From contig NC_071335.1 in the NCBI RefSeq assembly GCF_027744825.2, positions 9,773,001-9,837,000 on the forward strand: a DNA stretch of 64,000 nucleotides, in the 5' to 3' direction. The stretch is from Synchiropus splendidus. Its lineage: Eukaryota > Chordata > Actinopteri > Syngnathiformes > Callionymidae. A program made the position numbers and the translations under genes. Under the pieces are notes generated by a model that saw nothing but the letters and a program-made list of their open reading frames with translations, searched no databases and was not told the DNA's origin. Of the stretch, positions 57,258 through 64,000 are shown piece after piece; within the stretch, counting starts at the first letter, position 1, and every line of letters starts with the position of its first letter.

Positions 57258-59249
57258 ATGTTTCTACAGGGCTCAATTGTGATTACGGACGAGAACGACA
57301 AAGCAGATCAATGGGATCCATGGCACACACAAAAAACGAGAGTCCTGTTAGCCCTAGATGTGATCATGGAGCCCCTTGATCCCGGAACCAAAGTCCGCCC
57401 TGTAGACAGAGGAAGACATAGGATTTTTAGTTGGGGACCCTCCACCAAAATGGTTGAATATTGGAGGGGCGAGCCCTGCATGAGATTTACAGCAAAGGTG
57501 TAACGCGGTGTACTTACCCAAGATCATAAAAAGAAGGTCCAAAAATTGTGGATACCGCATGAAATCAAAGCGAGGGATCGGGTTGTGTGGTCATTCGAAA
57601 AAGAGACCCCGTTCATCCTCCAGGCATGGCCACGTTTTGTGGTAATGTGCCAGGAGAACGAGCCATTGAACCATTGGCTCCCAGTTGTTTGTGCTGAACT
57701 TTGGGAGTTTACGTTCCCCGGGGATGGTAAGCTGCCCCCATTGACCACGCACGCCCTTAGGGCGTACCATTGTAAAATAGGACCTGGGCAGACATCCTGG
57801 ATTGAACGTGGAGCATTCCATCCTCCGTATATGATGGAGGGAATGGTACTGAAAACCAAACAGGTGGGAGAAATATACAACGAAAACTTGGGAAATGTTA
57901 GCCCAGCCAGACCTTGGGGGCCAGGAAACATTCAGCCAGGCTACCAACCTCCCGGAAAGCAGATTTACCTCTATGACCCAAACTTACTGATGGTGACTCA
58001 ATGGCAGAAAGATGTCGTGAGTGTGTATGAGGACTGGGAGGAGTGCGTCGTCAGGGAGCATGATGAATTGTGGCATGGGGGGCTTGGTACACAACATTAC
58101 CAAGGAGGATATTGTCCTGGTGGTTACTATGAGTGGATCGAAAGGTTGTTGAAAGACAGATCAGTGGTGCCCACGGCACTTGGCTGGCATATGCAAGGAC
58201 CAGTCACTTGGGAAAAATTCGCCCGAATGGTGATGAGTGGAGCTAAGGAGGAAGCAATGGCGGTGTTGAAGGGAAATCGCGACTGGAGGCGTCCTGCCAT
58301 GCTCCAACAGTACAAACGGCAACTCGGGAGGCCCGCACCCCGGAGACCAAACCCGGCGAGACGTTGGGCAAGGAGGGTTGCGACATCCAGTAGCACAAGG
58401 GTGGCCTCTGGAGGGAGAAGCAATTCCCCGTCCAATGATGAGACACCTGCTAGCTCGGAGTCGGTGGCTACTCCAGCCCCAAGGGCACCCAAGTGTCGGA
58501 GGGCCTCCGTGTCTGTACCGATGTACCCTGAGGTAGCGCGGTCCTCTCCCGAACCACTGCCGAATGCTCCACCACCTTCAGAAAATAGTGCAGTTGAGGA
58601 CAGTCAGGAAGAACAGCCAGATCACCAAGGAGATGCCAGCGCAGCAAACTGCGCTTATTGTAAGGGAGAGTTAGTGGCCCTTAAAGATCCACTCCTTTGT
58701 AGGCACGATGGCCATATCCTGGGAAGTTGCCACCTGTGTGGGTTAAACATGAGGGACACCAGATTTGTCTTCCCTAATGTAGGACAGTTCGTAGCAGGCC
58801 CCGTTAATGGCTCTCACATGGAGACAGATGGCCCTGTGGGGATGAACCCCGGAAGCATGCTAAACCCTGTACCCCCGGCATCACCAAGACGCCAGACACC
58901 TTCTCCTCTAACTGAAGACTCCAGTGATCTGTGCCCTACACCTTCTCAATCTGCAAGCCACTCGACTCCAGCTCCACGAAATGAATATTCACCCAGCACT
59001 CCCCAAGATGAGGTTCCAGGTCCCGCAGCGTCTGAGGATTGTGGTGGAGAACCTAATGACTACACTGCCCCTTTGACGTCCAGCCCTACGTCGCCTGGTG
59101 TGCCAAGATCGGCATCGGCGCTGATGTGGATCTGCTGCTACGTGGACATGCTGAGAGAATTGGATGATCTTGATTCACTGCTGAGACGATATGATGATGG
59201 ACCAGAAGAAGTCGGACCACTGGACTTTAACCAGATGGACATATGGTGA
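57258..59249 (+). pseudogene. Retroviral ORF-C, candidate transactivator, one stop
   Basis: A single frame of about 663 codons interrupted only by TAA at 57501. The N-terminal half is Trp-rich (WDPWHTQKTR, HRIFSWGPST, FILQAWPRFVV, RPWGPGNIQPGYQPPGKQ). Then come an Arg-rich nuclear-signal-like part (RRPNPARRWARRV), a long Pro/Ser-rich linker, a Cys/His cluster (CAYCKGE, CRHDGH, CHLCG) that could bind zinc, and an acidic/hydrophobic end (LRELDDLDSLLRRYDDG, LDFNQMDIW) of the activation-domain type. By position (last gene before the 3-prime LTR) and composition it resembles spumavirus Bel1/Tas in plan, though I see no alignable motif. The stop falls near the front, so a product could begin at 57546. 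Confidence 0.6.
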
Positions 59250-59262
59250 AGGAAGATATTTT

Positions 59263-59272
59263 CGGAGGGGGA
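59263..59272 (+). other. Polypurine tract
   Basis: CGGAGGGGGA directly precedes the 3-prime LTR TG and would prime plus-strand synthesis. It is short and has one pyrimidine. Confidence 0.65.
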
Positions 59273-60803
59273 TGTTGTATATACTGGAAGTTCGAAAATA
59301 TTATAATCAAAACCTGCTAAATAATATTTGGTATTGTTTGTTTTTATCATTAATGGACCTGCTAAATAATTTGATATTTCTGATTATTTATCATTAATTG
59401 TTTGTTTCAAACTTTAGTGAACCTGTATGCTTTTGATCGTGAGCGTTTGAACTCACGAACAGCTGTGTGCTTTGAACTAAGAATGACCTTGTAGGCGCGC
59501 TCGTTTGAAGTCATGAGAAGGTGGCCATCTTGAACTTAGTTTGAACTTGTAAGCGCACGTGCTGGCAAAGATGGAGTAGATGTACTGACCTAATATGGTA
59601 AACCGGGCATCAGTGACGTAAAAAAAAAAAAATGATGCAAGTGCTGATGCAATTGACACTAATATGATCTATCACCAAACAGGCATCCTTTTGAGGGAAG
59701 GACTTCAAAGGCCATCTGGAGAAAAACAAGATAAGTTAGAGATATGATTAATTGCCTCTGCGTGAGAAACGGACGTCGGTATGTCTTCAAAGCCGTGTGT
59801 GGCTATATAAGCGCTCGGAGATGTGACCCTGTGTTCTTGCTCTTTTTGGATCTTCGCCCGCGTCTGTCCGCCGTAAGGTCTTGTATCTTATCTTGGGACG
59901 GTGCTCTTGCTGTTTGCTCTCAGACCATCTGATTTTAACTCGTCTTTTATTTCTTACTATTTTTGAATTAATCCTTTTTATTGCAGTAATTTTGATTATA
60001 TGATTTTGAAGTATTTTTTGATTATACGGTCTTTGAAGTATTTTGATTATATGGTTTTTGAAGTATATGTACTAGTACCAGCGTCTGGCGGTACTTTTGA
60101 TATTGTTGGGTATCAGTGTCTGGCGATACCCTTGAGTTTATGGATTTTATTATTCTTGATTGACTTTGCTGTTTTTACTATTCTTTTATTAATTTTTTGA
60201 AGAAACATTTTTGTGACAAAAAACAATAAAATTGAGTACGAATTAAGTACTGAAAAGGCACAACGGCGTTGATCCCTGACTACTAAAGAATCAACTGGCT
60301 CCTACCTACTACCATCAATTGGGTTATAGGTGAGTTAGTTTGATTTCCTCCTGTTGCACATGTAATGAGTGTCTCACATGGTAGCATTATTCCATCCTGA
60401 ATTATTGTGTCAATGATTAGGTGGTAGTTTTAGGCATTTATGGGGAAATATGTTATTTAAAAAGGAATGGATTTAGGATCCGATCATGAGTCCCTAAACG
60501 AAGTTAAGTAAAGAGACTACGGTAAGAGGTGTAGAGGTCAAGAACCTGTTTCTTAACAGGTCGGGCTAATTAAATAACCCGCTCAGTGAAACGCCGACAC
60601 TACTCACTAATATAATAAGGTACAGTTGATACGCTTATTATAGTCTTAGAACCGTGTCCGCAACAAGAGGCTGACTGAGTTGACCAACCGAGGGGCCCTT
60701 TACCAGAGAGGCAAAGGGAGGTAGTGTGCTCGGAACTAGGGACGGCTTATGTTATAGCCAATCGCCTTGTACACAAGACCGTGAAAACCTAAACCCGACG
60801 ACA
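59273..60803 (+). repeat. Retroviral 3-prime LTR
   Basis: Same ends as the 5-prime LTR; TATATAAG at 59804 and AATAAA at 60225. By eye it differs from the 5-prime LTR by about five substitutions but about nine indels of 2-7 bases, nearly all making the 3-prime copy shorter, plus a poly-A length change. Confidence 0.93.
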
Positions 60804-60967
60804 ACTCACATAACCCAGGTTCTATGAATATGTGCGTAGCCCTCTAACTGGCTGCCCAGCAGGCCTCTTTCCGCTGAGTTCCAAAAGGAGCAGAGCGGCG
60901 GGAGCAGGGGAGATTTCTACGCGGTGGTTGGTGCCTTCCTGGGCGGAGAGCCAATCTGTCGAAGTCT
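60804..60967 (+). mobile_element. DIRS copy C, distal end
   Basis: Continues 46921 across the retrovirus: ACTCACATAACCCAGGTTC, as in the uninterrupted copy A at 31136. It then gives the inverted copy of the element start (CTCTAACTGGCTGCCCAGC, GGCGGGAGCAGGGGAG) and stops near GAAGTCTCA. Confidence 0.85.
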
Positions 60968-63235
60968 CACACAAGCTTGTGGAAAAACACAGGTTGTCCC
61001 ATGCAACATGCCCTCAACATATACAAGCAGAAATGAGGAGGGAAAAAAAAAAAAACAATAGAAATTGACGTGGTGTACAGCACATTCACACAAAGAAAAA
61101 AAATAAACAGACAATCGATGGCATTCACAATTTAGGCACTTCAAAAAAAAATAAATAAATACACTCAAGCACCAAGAAACAGCTCACTGAAGGACAGACT
61201 GAAGGGAAACGAAAGCGAGGAGGATCTTAAGTAGAGCAGAGCAGGTGTGCTGATGATGACTGCTGAGTGGTCCCAGCTGTGTGCCATTACCTTGTCAAGT
61301 TCACAGAGACAATAAATTAAACCTGAACGTTTGATGGCAGCTATTAAGCCACATTGTTATTCATTATTATATGACTTCTACAAGGTAAAAAGCCCAGAGC
61401 CAGAATGAATGATTTGGGGACACGTTTCATTTCATCATGATTTAAAAAAAATCTCCATCAACCTCAACTTTCTTCACTGTCTCACTCACTGTATGTTCGT
61501 AAATTAGGCACTAAAATGCTGTGCATGACTATTGTCATTGACATTGTCGCCCACACAAGCAAACCATCAACACTTGCATCCGAGTCCACATGTGTTGAAG
61601 AAATGTTTGAGATCCAACTTGACAAAGTATCAGATTTCTGACTGCCACTACATCAAATAAGAGTGGGCACACACACTGTTGGTTGGAGGGATATTTGTTG
61701 ACCTCTGAAATTAAAAATCCTTGGATGTATTCTGTTCAACCAATGATCAGTTTGGGTAGCTCAGGTACAGTAAAGAGTTGCAGCTTAATTGTGCCATTTT
61801 TATGACATGTGTCTGTCAATAGAATTCAATATTAACAGATACTATTAGCTGTTAATATTAGCAACTGGGAAATGACCAACACAAACTGAAGGCTGTCTGG
61901 ATAATCTGGTTGATCATTGTGTTTTTCTTCAGGAACTGAACTATTACCAGTGAGCAGCCAACGCACTAAATGTTGTGAGAATAGTTAGTAGTGGACTGTG
62001 TAGACTTAGTAATCAAGTATGAATGTTTTTTGGACAAAGACAGAGTGAAACGTAAGGGTTTTAAGGTAGGACACACCAAGGATCACTGAGATGAACACTG
62101 TTTTGTTTTTTCCATTTATTAAAACCACTGTGACTGTGTGCCAGAGGTTGCTGCTTCATGGTGGGCCGCTGTTCTTGTTCATTGTGACTTTCGTGTCTTT
62201 GGTTTAATGTGGAATATTTGGACTTTTTGTGAACAAAGGTGGGAATGCTGGACCTTTTTAAATTTTGGTTGCACTTTTTTCCTCTGCAATGGAACTGTTT
62301 CTGTTCATTATCCAAATTGGCTAAAGACACTTGAACGTCAGCTTCTGTTGCCTGATTTACATATATTTGTGGGTGATTTATGAGCGATCCTGATTGAGTC
62401 AAACCCATTCGTGGCTCTGGAACTCCGTCCCCTTAAAGCTAAAGATCCCAGAGAGAGGTCATTTGACCTTTCTACCTTTAAAACTCAGCGAGCTGATCTT
62501 AATTTATACTTTCTGTTCGGTGCTGTCTTGTTCTTGTCTACTTCCTGTTTTATTTTGGTGGGGTTTTGTCTCATCTTCCTGTATGCATCTTGTCTCTGTC
62601 TACCTGAAATCCTGTAATTGATTGCATCTGGTGTCTTGCTTTGTTCTCCTTAACTGCCTTTTGTTTCTGTGCTCATTATCTGTGTGTTCCGTCTTGTCGT
62701 CAGGTCTGCATCACATCGAGTCAAAGTTTTCAAAGTCAGGTGTTTCCGTCTGAGTGAAGTGGCTTTTGTTGGATTATTGTGGATTCATGTTGGACTAAGT
62801 TTGTACATCAACCCCTTTTTTTGTGGTGCTATTTTTGTTATTGTTTTGGCCTGGAATAAACCTTGGTTGAACTCTCGCTATGTCTCCTGCATTTGGGTCC
62901 TCGTAAAGACAGAACACATGGACCGACTTCTGCGAGCGACACGACTGATTTGCATACAAAGTCAATGGAGTTGGGCGATTGACGGCGATCAGTGGCGACC
63001 AACATGGCCGCGACACGACTACGCCTTTTGAGGCACATACGGCGATTCCGGCTACTCAAGACGACACAACTGGGCTACTGGGACAGTCGCAGTAGTTCAA
63101 TTTTTTGAACTACCAGTCGTGGTGCGTTGACCAATCAGAGACCAGATCCCGGGTGACGTAATGCATGAGGGGGAAATTGGAAAAGAAAAGGACAAGATGG
63201 AAGACACGCTAATTTCTGCGGTTGCTGTGTCACTG
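60968..63235 (-). repeat. Right inverted arm, outer part
   Basis: Reverse complement of about 1240-3534. It includes the first ~15 codons of MADF exon 1 (63199-63240), after which similarity ends. 62800-62920 has an LTR-like end (AATAAACCTTGGTTGAACTC) absent from the left arm. No gene is seen. Confidence 0.85.
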
Positions 63236-63734
63236 CCCTGCTTCTTCATCCCGTTTTGCTTCCAGGGCTCAGGTTTATGACGTCATTTAAGATGTGCATG
63301 TTAAGATGTGCAAGATATGCGCCGCTCTGCTCGCAGCTTTATATTGAAAGGTATGAAAAATCGACTAACTTGACAGGAAATAGCAACATTGGCAGTAATT
63401 TTAGTAAGTAATCGTATTTCTAATTACCTTTTATGTTATATAACATACATTGCAAAAATAAATTGAGGCATATTATTCTTATATTAATTACGTGTTTAAT
63501 TGTATTTAATAAAAAAAAACTGGCATATTTATTAATAACTGACACTTCGTACTTCACATCTAAAAACTAGATAGATGCATGTTCACGTCAACAGCATAGA
63601 TGCAAACAAAAGAAACATTAAAGACATTCTCAAAGTAGGGACAAAGACACCAGTGTGTCTGTGTATGCATGTTACATGTTATGTTTCTGTTTAAATCTAA
63701 CTAAAATTATTCTTTTGGAAGATTTGGAAAAAGG
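63236..63734. other. Gene-free stretch
   Basis: A/T-rich, no supported feature. Confidence 0.4.
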
Positions 63735-63923
63735 ATGTTCTACACTGGAACTAATCGGCAATATCTTCGTTTGGTGGTGTTAACTGAGGAGGAAAAGAGG
63801 TCTGTCCTACACGAATGCCATGATCATCCAGGGACAGGAAATCATCGTGGTTTGAGAGCCACCAGAGACAAGGTTGTTGCTGGTTATTACTGGTCAACTT
63901 TAAAGAAGGACGTGTATGACTGA
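63735..63923 (+). pseudogene. Integrase zinc-binding (H2C2) exon, Ginger/Gypsy-like
   Basis: The frame reads RLVVLTEEEKRSVLHECHDH, GNHRGLRATRDKVVAGYYWS and TLKKDVYD, the N-terminal zinc-binding region found in Gypsy integrases and in GIN/Ginger proteins. A TGA follows immediately, directly before GTAAGT, a strong splice donor. The rest is outside the window. Confidence 0.6.
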
Positions 63924-64000
63924 GTAAGTACTCAAATACAATAACTATGCAAGTTAAAATAAGGTTGTGTTAAAGTTACTTTTCTTTGTACCAGGTGAGG

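Larger units (their letters stand above)
46922..60803 (+). mobile_element. Complex endogenous retrovirus (spuma/loki-like), 13.9 kb
   Basis: LTRs at 46922-48473 and 59273-60803 are near-identical and flanked by ACTCA on both sides (46917-46921, 60804-60808). Order: leader, gag start, RNase H end plus integrase, ORF-A, env, candidate internal promoter, membrane ORF-B, ORF-C, polypurine tract. Most of gag, the protease and the reverse transcriptase are deleted. The env has a long N-terminal membrane-anchored leader, two basic cleavage sites and a lysine-rich tail, which points to the Spumaretrovirinae or to the related fish/amphibian lineage called lokiretroviruses; I cannot separate these without a tree. 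It is inserted in DIRS copy C. Confidence 0.85.

Noticed and set aside
46922..60803. Firm assignment of the provirus to foamy viruses
   Set aside because: The env plan fits, but the primer site, the gene between pol and env and the env length do not match known members. Reverse transcriptase is deleted, so the decisive comparison cannot be made by eye.

Overview
The window looks like a transposon-dense stretch of a ray-finned (teleost) fish nuclear genome. The evidence is the mix of families, all written in fish-type versions: Polinton/Maverick, DIRS1-like tyrosine-recombinase retrotransposons, a Jockey-superfamily LINE, Tc1, hAT, Helitron, Gypsy, a Harbinger-type MADF gene and a complex endogenous retrovirus. 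Eukaryotic GT-AG splice sites occur throughout. I see no bacterial operon, rRNA or CRISPR, and no well-known host gene. Two short spliced minus-strand genes of unknown identity (25.5-26.9 kb and 18.4-19.2 kb) are the best candidates for non-transposon genes, though they too may belong to mobile elements.

Layout. 0.3-1.4 kb: MADF-BESS gene (minus). 1.2-4.4 kb: left arm of a long inverted duplication. 4.5-18.2 kb: a decayed Polinton that still shows integrase, penton, pX-like protein, major capsid protein and protease on the plus strand, then a conserved unknown, a small hydrophobic protein, packaging ATPase, protein-primed PolB and a spliced gene on the minus strand. 18.2-20.6 kb: a Polinton deletion derivative joined to a spliced gene. 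20.6-24.0 kb: a nearly intact LINE (minus). 24.0-24.4 kb: another Polinton end. 25.5-26.9 kb: four-exon mini-gene. 26.3-34.7 kb: LINE fragment, Tc1 carrying a solo LTR, hAT, Gypsy pieces and a DIRS copy. 35.7-36.9 kb: Helitron remains. 38.5-41.2 kb: second Polinton deletion derivative, inverted relative to the first copy. 41.7-43.1 kb: old DIRS copy. 42.8-43.7 kb and 61.0-63.2 kb: the two halves of the right inverted arm, split by a DIRS element (43.7-46.9 and 60.8-61.0 kb) that is itself split by a 13.9-kb endogenous retrovirus (46.9-60.8 kb).

The retrovirus is the most unusual unit. It has 1.5-kb LTRs, a 5-bp target duplication, a tRNA-Lys3-type primer site, a deletion that joins a gag start to the RNase H/integrase end of pol, and a spumavirus-like env of about 4.2 kb broken in several places. 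It also has three further reading frames: an intact 536-codon frame wedged between pol and env with overlaps at both ends, a membrane protein after env, and a large proline-rich frame with an acidic C-terminus. A TATA-like element with CRE half-sites precedes the last two, which resembles the internal-promoter plan of spumaviruses.

The Polinton is dead as an autonomous unit. Its end carries a multi-exon gene with a SUMO-interaction-like motif that is present, with partly preserved splice sites, in two diverged copies here.
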